NCBI GenBank assembly: GCA_009741485.1
Contig: CM019215.1
Span: 81,424,187-81,488,186 of the forward strand
From: Malurus cyaneus samueli
Taxonomy: Eukaryota > Chordata > Aves > Passeriformes > Maluridae
Length of the DNA: 64,000 nt
Reading direction: 5' to 3'
Every line of letters begins with the position of its first letter. The stretch's first letter is position 1. A program made the translations under genes and the position numbers. The notes under the pieces are model-generated. The model was not told the DNA's origin. It saw nothing but the letters and a program-made list of their open reading frames with translations, and ran no database searches. Of this stretch, positions 35,626 through 49,400 are shown piece after piece.

Positions 35626-38600
35626 ACGTGTAAAACCTTTCTGCGAAGATGAATACAGTCATTGCAGGACTTAGGAGGGAGCAAGGGTAGCATGCAGGCT
35701 GCTTTTGGGCAGCAGGGTCTCTTGGAGCAGTGTTTTGGCATAGGGGGTGCTGAGAACAAGTTGTAATGGGTAGTTCAAGCTGTGACTTCAGCTGGGGCTC
35801 TGACTGGACCAGGCTCAAAAATCTGTCTGGAGCCATGCTGACTAGAACATCTTGTTAGAAATATTCCAAACGCACTAGTGACATTAGCTGCTTCAAAACA
35901 CCCAGCCTGAGTCTCATAAGCAGGCTAAATCTTCCAAAAGTCCTGAGCATTCTGAGGCTGAAGAGTGAATTTCAGTTTTTGGTGTATCACTTTGGCTCTC
36001 CAGTTTTTGGGATGGATGCTTTACCCTTTTTTTTGTTTTTAAAAAAATAGAAAAGGATGGCTTTTGAAACCTTAGCCTTTAATCTTAGGAATTTCTGAAC
36101 TATCCTCTGTGTGAAGAGAGGAGATAAATTATTATGAACTCATTTGAAGATTTATAGCACTTTAACTGCTCACTGGCTGACCTGCAGCATTTGCCTTGAA
36201 ATACAGAGACTGGTGCAGAGCTTTGTCACAGAGCAAGTGTCACTTTCCTGTCTGGAGTGAGCAAACAGTGTGTGCAGGGGAGATATCCTTTCTTGTGCAT
36301 TAGTGGAGCTGGATTTATGACTGCTGATGCTTTCGACCCTTTGCACGTCCATTTTGTGAAACACTTGAATTATTGCGATTGCTGCGGTGCTGTACCTAAG
36401 AAGTGAATGTCAAGACTAGAAGTGTTTCTTTAGGGTGGATTAAACCAGTATGTAACAAACAATATGTATCTGGCTGTTACTTGTTGCATGCTTTTGTTCC
36501 TTAATTTTCACACCGCCCTTACTTTGCTTCCCCCGATCCAGCACCTCCCCGTGCTCACTCAGACAAAGAGTTCTATTCAAGTGAAGTATTTCCCTGGGAA
36601 AAAAAAAAAAAAAATCAGTGATGGGGAGAAGAACAGCAACAGGGAATTGATCTGACTGTACTTCAAACCAGTGATGAACGTAATAAGAGTCTGTTGAACT
36701 GTGTTTCAGTCTAGGTTAAGAACGTAAGTGTAACTGTGAAAATGATAGATTTGTTTAATTATAATGTGTCCTACTAGATTCAATCTTAACCAGCGTGCTT
36801 AGGCAGGATGAAAGCACCTTATGAAGGATGCACACTACAATATCCAGGTGCATAAATCTTCATTTTAATCATTTCCATGTTGTAATGGTAACACATACAT
36901 GCAAATAATTGGTTAGAATTTTAAATTGTTACAGTAAAACTAGCTCTTGTGACCAGAATTCCTAAAACCTTAAAGCCTGTAAAAGAGGGACAGTGGACAC
37001 AGAGAAGTGCATGCACTAGAACAGCTGTTACTGTGTATGGGTTGTGTTAATCATTTGGGATGTACAAACCCATCTGTGGTCAGTGTCTTGTGACTCAAAT
37101 GGATATGGAACAGCTTCACTGCTGCACATCTCTACAAATTTCTACACCAGCAACTGAGATGCTGCTGCTGCTAGAGTAGGTGCCAAGTTTGTGGAGGAAA
37201 GATCAGGTTCAGGCCCTTGGAGTTTGGCAAGGATGTCAAGCTGGTTGTTTCGCCTCAGCACCTTTGCTGTAAAAATCCACCTACAGGAACCTTTCTGAGA
37301 TCCTCATGGTACCTTCTGTGGTAGTTTACTCCTTCTTGGAAGTGCAATTCAAGGCCAATGTATTCTTCACCCTCCTCCTTCCACAGTGAATGAATATTTT
37401 CTAGTGATGGAAGAATTGAGGTGCTATCAAGCATTTCTTTGGTGCTGAATCAAAAGCAGCAGCTTGAAAATAGATGCCTAAGGTAGAAACCAGCATGGTA
37501 TGGCATGACTGGGATGGATAAGACACAGATTATGGTGATATGAATCTTCTGCCTTCATTTATACAGAAACAGAGAAATTTTCATAATACCTAGGCTGTTG
37601 GAAGGTGTAAATTCATTTTTTGGGGGGTGTTGTATTTTCAGTAGCTAGAGAAGGGCACAGGAGTTTTTCTGTGCATAATTAGGATTTACTAACACCCCAT
37701 CCTATATCCTTCTCACAGGTACAATGGGGCTCAAAGGATATGGCTCAATGCTTAGCTTTCTATGTATCCAAACAGAGCTGCCAAATCTCTGGAAATCTTA
37801 AATTTGATAGCTGTGAAAGCAATAACAAATTTGATGGCTGGTTCATGCAGTAAAAGTGAAGTTGCTGCCTTCAGAAATCCTGTGGCCTTTGAGATGGAAA
37901 TCTCCATGTGTTCTCTGCGGAGGATATTTTGCTAGCCCTTCTGGAAAGGAGACACGTTCATTTTCACTGGATCGCTGGTAGGCGAAGCTAAACCCTGAAG
38001 CTGTGACTTGGCATAACTCTTCCAGCTGACAGATAGGAATGCTGCACTGTCAACTTTATAGTTGTAAATGACACTTGAGTATTGAGGGAGGCAAAATTTA
38101 TACTTCGCCTCAACAATTTTCTGCTGTTTCCTTGTGAATGGCACCAACGTGATCTTCCCAAAATGGAAAAAGGATTAACACTTACCGCAATGAATTGGGG
38201 CTTGTCTGCTTTCTGCACACTTTGCATCGCATCCCTGCGTTTCGCTTTAGGTGGCAGGATTTTTTTTCCTTTTCCTGAATAAAGCTTAGGCTGGGTTATT
38301 TGAAATTTTGGGGATTCTGGTTCTGCGGATTCTGGTCACATTCTGCATTAAGAACAAAACAAAAAAAAAGAGAAAAAAATCAATCTTTACACAAGAGCAC
38401 TAGTTTCTGGACGCTGTCTTTGCTTCACCCATTTTCTAGCTGCGTGAAAGGAATTAATGAGGCTCAGACCACAAGCTGATGTTTGTAGTTGTTCAAGGGT
38501 TTTTTTCTTTTACTTAACTTGACTAAATAAGGACCATTAAATCTCCTCTAATTTCTTTAATATCAAAACTGCAGTTAAAAGTATTTTCTTATTAATCTGC

Positions 38601-41600
38601 AACAAACCATAAAATGTAATATTTTATCCATGACTGTGGTGAAAATGGCCATGAAACTTGTCATCTTTGTCTCAGGCATATACAATGTTGTAATATAGGA
38701 TGTTATCCTCCTAAAATACTTCTGGTTTCTATTTAATTTGCATGCATGAATTATTACACCAATTTTGGTTATCAGTAAATCACCCAATGTTTTATGGCAG
38801 TGATGGACACGGGAGCTATCCTGTGACCTAAAAGTCATTCTGTCAGAAATGCTTAACTGTTTTCCAGCTGCCTCATTTTTACATGTGAATGACCTTTAAA
38901 AAAGGTGCTGAAATGACAGGGCTGAAGAATGGAACCCTATTAATCTTTTGAGGTGACTTTATCATAGTCAAGAGATAGCAAAATTACAGCAAGCCTGCAT
39001 TGCACTGTAGTGGTAGAACATGCAAATGCATCACTGGTGGAAGGCAAAAGGGCAAATATCATCGGGCCAGGAGTAGGTTCAACAGTGGTTTTAGCCAAAA
39101 CTGATGTTTTGTGAGAAGTCAAAATGCATCAAGCTTTTCCAGACTAGCAGTACACAGACTTAACTGAGGATGAAAAGGTTTGAATACTCTTCCCAAGGTA
39201 CTGGTGTGTCTGATCCTTAAACCTCTCCTCTTTCTGAGCTCCTGAAATGTTCTTAATTCACTGATTTCAAGGTAGAAAATCAGATCCACCCACAGATGTC
39301 ACATCAGTTGGAGTTTTTGACAGGTGGAGAATTACATTTCCCTTTCAGGTCTTTCTGGCTGGATTCTGCCAACATGTCAGTCAGAAACACTGCTGTTCTG
39401 AAGGGACTGTGTTAGCCCAAATCTCCAATTAGAGGTCTGTATCCCTTGGACAGAAAATGCATGGTGTGGGTATCATCAACCCAGGCCTTAAATAGCCGGT
39501 GGGAAACTGAAAGTGCTAAAAGGAAATTGTCTTTTATCATTAAGATCTCTGATCACCGCAAAACACAGGTGTCAGCAAAGAACTTCACAGTGCTGGGCAC
39601 ATTGTTCTCTTATCCTGTCTCTTGTCACTGTTTAAATGTGTGCTACACTAAAATGTATTAAAGTAAGGTTTTCATGCTTTTTTTCTATTGTTTGGGTCAG
39701 CTTGCTAGACTTTGATGAGCTCTAGGAAGCTGCCTGTTTTATAACTGAGCAATGCAGTTTTGGATGGTCAGCCTTGACGTGAAAATGTTTGTATTTGATA
39801 CGCGACACAGACAAACAATCCAAAACGGGTGGGGAAAATAAGTGCAGGGATGAAACCTAACTAAAAAAGGTTTGTAGAAGACACGTTGACAGAACTGAAA
39901 ATTTGAGAAGAAATGCTTTTCTTCCTCCCTCTTTTTCTTGTAACTATGTCAATCCAGGAAGTAACAAAGTCACTAAGTGATAATGATTTTATTTTAAAAC
40001 AGCTAGCCAAAAAAAATTTGAATGGATTTGGAGTAACTGGAATGTTCAGAAGGAGAAGTGGACTTTGCCTGCTGCCACTGACTTTCACTCAGGCAGCTTT
40101 AGCCAGCCCTGACTTTACACAGGACCTGGGTGTCTTTGAAGAATTCTCTCTTCTGAGAGTCCCTTGCTGTTTGCACTTTATAAATAGATGTATACTTATT
40201 TTTGCACAAATATTTATTTAGATCAGTGCTACACAACATTGGGAAGCTCATGTAGTCTTTTGTATCTATATGTCATGCACACATTTTAAAATAACAATTC
40301 TGATGCCATTAAAATGTTATTTATCTAGTGATTTTTGCACTCCTCAGAAGAAATTTTGAAACATGGAGTATATTTTGTCTACTTCCAACTACTTTTTGAA
40401 TGGGTATTAGCATCGCTGAGTGACTTTGTTTCATGGGGTAAGAGACCAGTTTTCAGTCCTAAAGAGTCAATGCCTTTGAATTTCCTTTGTGAATGCATGT
40501 TGTAGAATATGCAGTGGAGAACTCTGATTTATGATATATGAAAGCTTGGACATTTGGTAATGTTAAAATTGCTCAAGGAGCTCTTGTGTTTAGTCTTGTG
40601 CTTCCTCCTTCTGTCTTCATTTCCTCGTTTGCATATTTTATTTCACTTCTAGTTGAAACAGCAGGGTAGGAAGTAACTTGAGGGAGAAGGAAAGGTATTA
40701 CTTTGCTTTATGGTTCATTGTTCGGCAGGGGGCAACTTGAAAACACAAAGTAGTACACAACCCATGAACTGAAAGGTGTGCTAGAATTTGTTTGCTTGTT
40801 TTCATCTAGAAAGGGAAGCTGAAAATGATTCATTAAAGAGAAAGCTGAGGAGAACTATGACAAATGTATGCTGTCTTATGTACTCCCAGAAATAGATTTG
40901 CCTTTTTCTGCTGAACGAGATGATATGCTATTGAATAAGACTAATAAATAACTCTTAAGTTTTTTGAGTCTTTGGCTCTCTGTATTTATGCAATGCTTAG
41001 CCTCCAAAAGTCATACCTACTACTGCTTTGACTGCTCCTGAAGGACTAAAGCAAGACAACACAGGTAAGTTTAGGTCAAAAGATAATTTGATGCATGATC
41101 TGTAGGCAGATGGTCATCTGCTTAATGCTTGGAACAGAATCATGGCTGAGGTGCTTCCTGAATGAAATGCATTAAATGTAATCCAAGATTTCCATCATTT
41201 CTGATTAAGTATTTTCATCTGGTAGGTACTTTTACTGAAGTTCTGACAGTAGTTCTTCATCTACTCCTTTATCTCCTTTACATAACCACTGCAGCATTTC
41301 TAAAATACGTTGAAAAGTACAAAAAAGTATTCTTCCCTCTTTTATATAATTCTGAACAAAAGTCCATCCTTATAAAATTTCCCCTGGAAAGGTAAGTATC
41401 AGGTCTTCTAAATTTCCCAGAAGAAAATGTGTTTATCCTGAAAAAAAAATTCCTTTTTTTACATAGCTCATGAATTAGAAAATTGAAGATATACAAATTC
41501 AAACTAGATCAAAATAAAACACTACAAACAGCAATTCCAATAGCCCAGCTATTTCTAAATTTTCTTTGCCTGTGAAGTAAAAAACCCGCTTTATTTCCTT

Positions 41601-41954
41601 GAGCCTTGGTTGCAGTGAGATTAAATAGCAAATGTTGAATTGAGTTGTAAACTATGCTGGAAGAAGTCTCTGTCCTGAGAAACTCTTCCAGGATTTTCAA
41701 AAATGTTTCCTTAAGCTCCTTGCAGAGAGGGGAGGAATGTTGCTTGCATCTTCTCCTTACCCTCGCCCCCAACTACACCAACAGCAAGTTAATCAAAGCA
41801 CGTACTTGGAGTGATGGGAACAACAAGCAAGAAGGCTATCTGGATTTTGCTGGGAAGCCATCTCTGTTGCCAGCCTCTCTCCAACTCTTCTTTTTGTCCT
41901 ATCTCCCCCCCGAGTAGCTCTGTTATTCAAAATAAAAAACCTTGCTTGTTCTAT
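35626..41954. other. Non-genic DNA
   Basis: No gene or mobile element recognised in 6.3 kb. Simple A runs occur at about 36600-36614. A small tandem duplication (GGATTCTGGT twice) lies at about 38312-38338. The longest frame, 102 codons at 39913-40221 (plus), has no recognised domain. Confidence 0.5.
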
Positions 41955-42142
41955 CTTATCAGCAATAGTGTGGTCAGCTGGACTGGGGAAGAGATCCTCC
42001 CCCTGTACTTGGCACTGGTGAGTGCTGCAACACCTCAAGTTCTGTGTCCAGTCCTGGGCCTCCCACTATGAGAACGACATTGAGGTGCTGGGATGAATCC
42101 AGAGATGGGCAACGGAGTTGGTAGAGGGTCTAGAACACAAGG
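41955..42142 (+). mobile_element. CR1 LINE internal fragment (plus strand)
   Basis: It starts TTATCAGCAATAGTGTGGTC and continues through CCCCCTGTACTTGGCACTGG, TGTGTCCAGTCCTGGGCCTC and AGAGATGGGCAACGGAG to GGTCTAGAACACAAG. These are consecutive parts of CR1 ORF2 after the RT core. Both the 5' part and the whole 3' end are absent, which is unusual for target-primed insertion and implies later deletion or rearrangement of the 3' end. Confidence 0.88.
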
Positions 42143-43079
42143 AATTAATACCTGTCACTAATGGTTATTACTTCTGTGGAATTTCTGAAATCAGAGGCTG
42201 AGCATTTTTTTTTCAGTTGGGTAAGGTAGACACTCTGTTGAGAAATCAAGAAACAAACTTTCCCATTATCAGAATATTTACACAGGGGATATCCATCTGT
42301 GTCTTTATAATGTTCATCACACAACGGAAGTCTTAGCTAACTTCATTTTTCATTTTTCTCTGCACAAGTGTATACATATACCTATCTTTTCCATATTCTA
42401 TAAAATCTCTCCACACTAGAAATAAAACTCTTCTGAGTAATGGTTATCGTAACGTGAGTTAACAAATCCCTCTCTGTAGGCACACCCTGGAGTATCAGAA
42501 CTTCAGATGAGATTTTGTGGCTCAAAATGGCCTGCAGTGTGATGTTCCATTATGGCCAGACCAGAAAATTATGATTCACTTTAAGACCTTTGTTACTGGG
42601 GGCAGTGAGTGAATTTGTTCAAAATTAGTCTTTCTTGCAGCATTTTCCCCCAACAGTTCAGCCCTTTGTTTTGTACTGGTACACACATTGAAAATATAAC
42701 AACTGCCATCACTTCTACAAAATATCCCATAAATACACATCAACAACTCTATTGCTGTAGCCTGGGTCTAAGGCCTTACTCCGCTTGTGTGTGCATTGTA
42801 AATAAATAAACTAAAGATTAAATTTTTTTTCTTTTTTTTTTTTTTTACGGACACTTTTTGTTAAAATGGGCAACAAATTCAAAACTTCCCAGACAGTCAT
42901 CAATCAGTGATCTACTAAAATTGATTTAAGGGCATAGAGTCTAGGAGGATGTTGTTAATACATCATGTTACAAGGACATGAAGGTGACTTGCCTTCTCAA
43001 ACATTTCTTGCAGGGTACTCCTAGACAAATCATCTCTTATTTTTCATTAAGTCTGTGAGATCCTGCTAATGTATTGACC
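42143..43079. other. Non-genic DNA
   Basis: No gene recognised. A T-rich tract spans about 42823-42846. It separates two CR1 fragments in opposite orientation. Confidence 0.5.
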
Positions 43080-43350
43080 ATAGAGTCATAGAATCACAGA
43101 ATAGTTTGGGTTGGAAGGGACCTTACAGATCAGCTAGTTTCAACGTCCCTGCCGTGGTCAGGGACACCTTCCCCTGGACCAGGTACTCAGAGCCCCTTCC
43201 AAGCTGACCTTGGACATTTTCAGGGATGGGGCCTCCACAATTTCTCTGGGTAACCACCCTCACAGTAAAGAATTTTTTCCTTGTATCTACTATAAACCTA
43301 CTCTTCCTCAATTTGAAGCGATTCCCCCTTGTCCTGTCGCTTGATCCAGA
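43080..43350 (-). mobile_element. CR1 LINE, 3' end (minus strand)
   Basis: It opens with the CR1 tip CATAGAGTCATAGAATCACA, then TTTGGGTTGGAAGGGACCTT, GCCTCCACAATTTCTC, CACCCTCACAGTAAAGAATT and CCCCTTGTCCTGTCGCT. This is the last 270 or so bases of a CR1 with an intact 3' terminus, 5'-truncated. It is less diverged from typical avian CR1 than the copies at 5.06 and 7.1 kb. Confidence 0.95.
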
Positions 43351-45978
43351 GCTCCATTCTCATGCTGGGCATTAACTTTTCTATGCTCTACACTTCACAT
43401 TCATTTGTGGGGAAGAGGGGAAGGAAAACCTACACAGAAAACCTCCAAACAAAATTAAAAAACTGAAATAATCTTTCTATCAAGGTCACCTAATAAGGCT
43501 CCTTATGCTGTTACTTCAACAGTTAAAGGATTACATATTCATTCCAGATACCTTCAGTTTTAGGATCAGACCTCAGACTTGCCTGAGCATCTGCAGCGTG
43601 AAGTTCAGACCATACAAGTTTTCTATTCTAAAACAGAAGATTTTACTTCTTTCTAAGAAAACACACACCATTTTTTGCTTTCACTTTCAAAGTATTTCTG
43701 TGTCCTTTCTCCTGTGTTCTGTTCCCAAAGAATTGGTGTGATTCTTACTTGCAGAATGCCGGGGTAAACGAAATAGAGCTTTTTAGGGATGCAAACTACT
43801 TTAAGGAGCATACTACTGTTCATTTGCAAGTTGCAAAGATAATATAATATCCAGAAGTATTAGATTTTCTAATATACAAGCTCGAAAAAAAAAATGGAGC
43901 ATGTCCATTAAATCTTTGATGTTAGTGCTGCAAAGCCAGTTCTCAGTATAACAAAATTAATTTAACTTAGCCATGCTTTTAATCCGGACACTCTTCATCC
44001 TTTTGAGTGAGAGGGGCTTTAGCAGAATAAGACCTGATATGTTCAGTGCTCAGTCATTCAATGCATGCTCTCAAAAGTTTGTCAGTTCTTATTTACTTGC
44101 ATCAAAAGCCCCCTGTGAAAATGATCAGGTGCAAAATATTAGATGGATGAGAAAGAAAAAATGGAGACTCAATATGCACCTGACAATCTAATTTTTGCAA
44201 TAAGGGTTATCTGGGAAAGATCTCAAACGTTAGTCAGGTACAACAGCTGCTCTAGAAGGTAGGTAGAAGGATAAATCAGACAGGTTTTTCTGCATTAATC
44301 CCTTTTATGCTGTGCATTATAACCCAAATTATTAAAGTTTCTGTCTTAAATAGGATCACCATTTTCAAAATTAACTGGATTAGGAAGAGGTTGCAAGCAT
44401 TCATGTGCTTTAGACCAGTCTTGACAGTGGATGCAAAGTATGTAGATCTGTAGAAGTCAAATACATACATCACTGATGCCCCAGTTCTTCTCTCTTTGCA
44501 CCTTTCTTCCAAAAAACATAAGATCTCTACCCATACTCTTTCTGTGTCTTAAGAGAAGAGGTCATTCTACAGATACCAGTTACTTTTCAAGACACATCAT
44601 TTTACAAGCACTAACTTAGAGCAAATCAAAGCTGCAGAAGGTGACTTACACAGGAGGATGGGCAAAAGATGCTCTCCTCTTTTTTGACTACAAAGTTTGC
44701 ACTCTGAACTCATACAAGGCAATACTGGGGGGAAACTTGTCCACCATGCTCAGACCCAGACCCACGTGCACACTGACTTATGAAATGTAGTTAAAGTCAT
44801 CTCAATGGTACAGTCAAGTTATGATATCGACCACCCTGTATTTAACTTTTGTCTGGCACTTAACAAAGCTGATTCTGCTTTGAGGTGTGAGGTGTCTCAG
44901 CTTTGGGACAGAGAGAAACCTCTTGGTGAGCAATAAATTTTTTAAGTTTTTATGTGCAATTGTGCATCTACCATCACAAAGGAAGTGATGTCCTTTTGAA
45001 TTTCTCTTATCTGTTCCCATGAATGGCATTGGTGTTTATGTTCGTAAAAGAGGACAAATTCTTTTTTGATGCACTGTATTTCCTGGACTGCATGGGAATG
45101 AGTGAAAATTGAGAAGCCTCAGTTTTCAGGTGAATGACACTATTTTCTCTTTTATAGAATTGCAAGTTACTGAATCTTTTCTTTCCATAAGAGAAACTGA
45201 AAATAGGTCATCCAAATTCTCCATTACTACACTGTACATGCCCTTCGGATATTGGAAAAATTGAGACATGTCAGTTAAATACAGCAGACAAAATTGTATG
45301 CACATCAATCAGTGACTGGAAACAGTGTCCAAAATGTTATTTATTGCAAGTTTTCATCAAATATGCATTATTCTAATGATCGACACATTACAAAGACAGA
45401 CACTTTGGAGAAAAATTATATGGAAGGAGACTAAAAAAGATTGCAGTTGACTTGGTGGGGAAATGTGGTTTAATTTAAAAATCATATAATTGTTATGGAA
45501 AGAGCCATATAAATCAAACTTGTCAATGTTGACAAGGTTTTTATCAGGATTTCTAGATCTCTATAGTCTCCCAAATATCACCTAATGAGTATGTATAATA
45601 AAGTCAATTTCCAAGCTGTTGCACTAAGAATGATGATGTAAGTTTTCCTTTCTTTTTTACTATTAGAAAAGTTTTATCCAATTTATGTGGTTGACTTTGG
45701 TATGAAAAGGGAAGAGAGCTTAAATAGGAAAAAACAGTACACTCTGCCTATAAACTTATATACAGTACATTGCCCTAGGCACAGTTCAATGTATAAACAG
45801 AGTGGAAGGGTCCCTGATTTTCGTGAATTTTTTTTTTTTTGCGTGTGTCTTCTTTTTTTCTTGGTTCTGGCACAAATAGGTAACAAAGACCTTTGATGGA
45901 AAATAGTCACAGGTACTAGGGCAAAAAACTCTCAGCATCCCTCTCAATCCCTACCTCCCTCTCTCACAAAGATGCACA
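43351..45978. other. Non-genic DNA
   Basis: No gene recognised. Frames up to 78 codons only. A T run at 45829-45840 lies near the end. Confidence 0.5.
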
Positions 45979-45984
45979 CAAACA
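45979..45984 (-). repeat. Target-site duplication CAAACA, left copy
   Basis: CAAACA directly before the LTR edge TGTCGG. It is identical to 46395-46400 after the other edge. Confidence 0.85.
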
Positions 45985-46394
45985 TGTCGGCGAAGGGAAG
46001 ACTCAGATCACTCAATATGAGTTATAAGCGAACTTCGATTTATTGTAAACAATATCTAAGTTTTATAACATACATAATTAGCTCATACATATGCTGTAAT
46101 ACATATATTTCATAGGTCCACGTCTTACATGTCAACTCTACCTTTAATGATTCATTTGCCAAATTTCCCTTATCTACTTCTACTTTTTCCCAAGGCTAAC
46201 TAACACAAATACCTCGTAGGGAGTTTCCAGCGGCTTAAAAACATGATGTCCTTGCATTGCCTTCCCATGGCCTCAGAAGGATGGTTCACACAATTTCAGC
46301 AATTATTCTATCTGAGTGTGACACCTGCATTCCTTCATCTCATCAAGCTGTAAAATGTCTACGTGACCCTTCTCAGCTTAGCCAGCCTTCCACA
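45985..46394 (-). mobile_element. Solo LTR of an ERVK/alpharetrovirus-like element (minus strand)
   Basis: On the minus strand the LTR starts TGTGGAAGG and ends CGCCGACA, 410 bases, with TG...CA ends and an exact 6-base duplication CAAACA on both sides. Six bases is the size made by alpharetroviruses and related ERVK-class elements. The minus strand shows a TATA box (TATAAAA, complement of 46061-46067) followed about 20 bases later by AATAAA (complement of 46039-46044). That is the compact U3/R arrangement known from avian alpharetroviral LTRs. No coding sequence adjoins either edge, so this is a solo LTR left by recombination. The exact duplication suggests it is younger than the LTR at 22.6 kb. 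Confidence 0.88.
46039..46067 (-). promoter_or_regulatory. LTR core: TATA box and polyadenylation signal
   Basis: On the minus strand TATAAAA (46067-46061) precedes AATAAA (46044-46039). Both are in the order required for a minus-strand LTR promoter and for processing at the R region. Confidence 0.65.
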
Positions 46395-46400
46395 CAAACA
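46395..46400 (-). repeat. Target-site duplication CAAACA, right copy
   Basis: Identical to 45979-45984. The match extends to ten bases (CACACAAACA) if the last four LTR bases are counted, but the six-base reading leaves the LTR with TG...CA ends. Confidence 0.85.
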
Positions 46401-49400
46401 TATGCACACAATACTGACTGATTCCATTTTTTCTCATCCCTTTTACAGCAAATTCTGTGTGTTATTTAGTAATTGTGCCTGTGGTTTGCTCTCATGTACA
46501 TTTTTTCATAGATGAAGCAGTATGTGTGTTGCTGCTTTTGTAAAATTGCCTCAACCTGATGAGTTTTTGGAAGAGGCTGTATTTCAGTGTCTCTGCAGGC
46601 CAGCTAAGGGCCAGTGCCTGTAAGTTTTGAAAGTGTAGAGAGTAACATAAGGAGAATTCAAGTCCTGCCTACAGACTGAGTTAACTGAAGAGAAAGGGAG
46701 CCTGAAGACTTTATTATTAGCATCAGCAGCTTCTAGTAACAGGGTGCCTTAATTTTACAGAGCAACTTGACAATGAATTGTACTCCTTTCTTTTTTATTT
46801 AACTAAGAATTTGATTCCAAAGACTTAGAGGCTCCATTGTAGACAGCATTTTCCAATAGCACTCTCAAAACAAATAGCCCTAGTGGGGAGAAGATGGAGA
46901 AGGAAGAAGATAAATTTGTGGGAAATAGGGCTTTCCCTCAGTGTGACAACCAAACCCTTCTTGGAATTTAACTTTTAAATAGAAGGCTTGCATGCCAGTT
47001 CCCTAAAATTAAAGATGGATCCAGAGGAAATGACTTCCCAGAGAACAAGCTAGCCACTTTGGGCAGACTGGACACAAGCCATCCACACAGCTGCCTGTGG
47101 CTCCAGCCAATTGCTGGTCTGCATGCTGCTGGGGAGTCCTGTATCTTTCACAGAGCAAAGAGCATATGGGCCTTTCCACAGATGATTCAGACAGAGGAGG
47201 AGGAAAAAGTGGCAGAAAAAACTGGAGTTTTCTTTATTTAATTATGGTGGTCAGGATAACTTTAAATGCCAAGTAAATGTGTATTAAAAACACAAGAGAG
47301 ATTTTTATAGGAAGGCTTTTGTTCTTCCTTACCCTGTAACATGCTTTTGCACAAAGCTGTCTGATTTTTTTCCAATGAACATTTCAGAATGGCTTCTATT
47401 CCTGTCCTCTGAGTAAACCCTAAGCCCCATAAGGTGCAGCAATCTGTACAGGGCCAGCAGGAAAAGGTAGTGCTCATTTTTCTTCTGCTCTTACCTTTCC
47501 TGAAGCTGGGAAAACAAAACCACGGTGATACTTTTATTGCTGGTCAAAAATAGTTTACTGGACAGGAAAGGAAGAAAAGCTTTACAAGCCTGGCAGGGAG
47601 CCTGTACTGTGCACTTCTTTCTGGCACAGGTTATAAACAGAGCTGCTCACCATAGCCCTGTCTAACACCAAGGCTTCTTTGGAAATACTCAGCATCTCCA
47701 CTGATCACATAAGAAAGAGTGCTGCAATGCCGAACAACAGAGGGGACTTGCAGAATACTGTCTAAACATGAGGAAGGAAGTAACTGAATTTTCAGTTTTT
47801 TGTATTAGTCATAGATCACATAGAAATTCAACCATTCAGGCCAATACTTTTTGTTTTGAATGATGCAATGAAGCTTCACCCTCTGCTTACACAATATGAA
47901 TAGTGGGGATGTTTTGTTTGGTTAGTTCATTCTGTCATGAGTTGTTTTTTTCTTTTTTGTTTCTAAACCTGTTCCTAATCTTTCTTGTTTTATCATTTGC
48001 ATTAGTATGGAAAGAATGCAAATCCTGTGGAAAAATTTTCACTTTTTTGTCAACAAACTGCAAACTGGTCCTGCGAAACCCAAATCTAAAGCGAACAGGC
48101 CACCTACCCCGTATTTCTAGATGTGGATGCACAGAAGAGTTAATAAATCAACACATATATAATCACTAAATGTTAGATCCACAAATATGATCACAACATT
48201 GCAATCTTGTTAGGTATGTTTTTATAATATAAGACTTTTAAATTAACATATGGAACCTGCACATTTCTTTAGAAGGCTTCAATCCTCCCTCCAAAGTAGC
48301 GGAATCAAAAATTTCTTCATAATAGTCTGGAGTTAGATTATGGTCTTTTTATATAAGTAAGCTTTTCATCTTTAAAGTAGAATAGACTATGACTGCATAG
48401 AGGATTTTACTCCATGTAAAGGAATCGTAACATGTGATTCCACATTTATACGACTAATGAGTTAGGCTTTGTTTGCCATCTAGAAAGGAGGTTTGATGTG
48501 AGAATCAGTTCTTGCTCTGCACATTTTCCCCTCATCTCTGCACAGTAATCCCACGCATCTGACACGAGCCTTCTTTCCAGCCTTCTAGGTGCTGTTGCTT
48601 AAAAACAGAGAGCCACTGCAACAACCAGGATTTTCCACCAGTGGGAATCTTCCTGCTGTCCCATAGGGATGGTATTATCACGTTTCTGCCTGGACAGGGT
48701 TCACAGCAGAAGGCTGTGTGGGAAATGGCTTTGAGGCAGTCTTGGCACGCAGATGAAGGACAGGAGCTTGGGAGGCCGCTGTGCCCCATGTTTCCAGTCC
48801 AGCACATGGAGCTGCAGCAAGAGGGTTGAGCAAGGAGTCTGAGGAACAATTGCAAAGTAGCAAAGTGCGGTGAAACCAAGGGCTTGACCTCCACAAGAAA
48901 TGTTAGAGCTGATGGTAAAGTAAGGCTGAAGCTTTGTCTTCAGTGAGAAAAAAAGGAGAGGAAGAAACAGTGTGTACTTTTCCTGAGCTAACGAGTTTGT
49001 TGCTCTTTTGTTAGCTATCTAGATGTAAAATCGTATGCAAACAAGATTTCCCTAGTTTCTCCCACAAATTCAAAGCAAAGTTATATACTCTTTCCTCATA
49101 GGTTCATCTTGCTTAGATTACAACACAAAAAACAAACTGCCATTTTATTTGTTTGTCTGGGGCTTTAACTGCCAGATGTAGCTTAAATACGCCAACAACA
49201 TGCTTTGTTAGGAAAAAAAAAAAAAAACCACAGTGGGATTTTGTTGGTTTATTCCTGTTGAAGGAAGAACACAGTTTTGAACACCCCTGAAAAAAAAAAA
49301 TGCCATATCTCTTTCTGGGCTTCTGGTGTGATAGTAAGATCAATTAAGTGGGCACCTTTATCCTTCTGCCTTACTATGCTACTTTCTGTTCCTGCCTCTC

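Noticed and set aside
39913..40221. 102-codon frame starting with a hydrophobic stretch like a signal peptide
   Set aside because: The rest matches no family I know, and the hydrophobic start is common in T-rich DNA.
47903..48169. Frame containing ECKSCGKIF, like the start of a C2H2 zinc finger, after an acceptor-like TTTGCATTAG
   Set aside because: The His pair and the Phe/Leu spacing of a zinc finger are missing, there is only one such unit and the rest has no domain. A single CxxC is easily chance.
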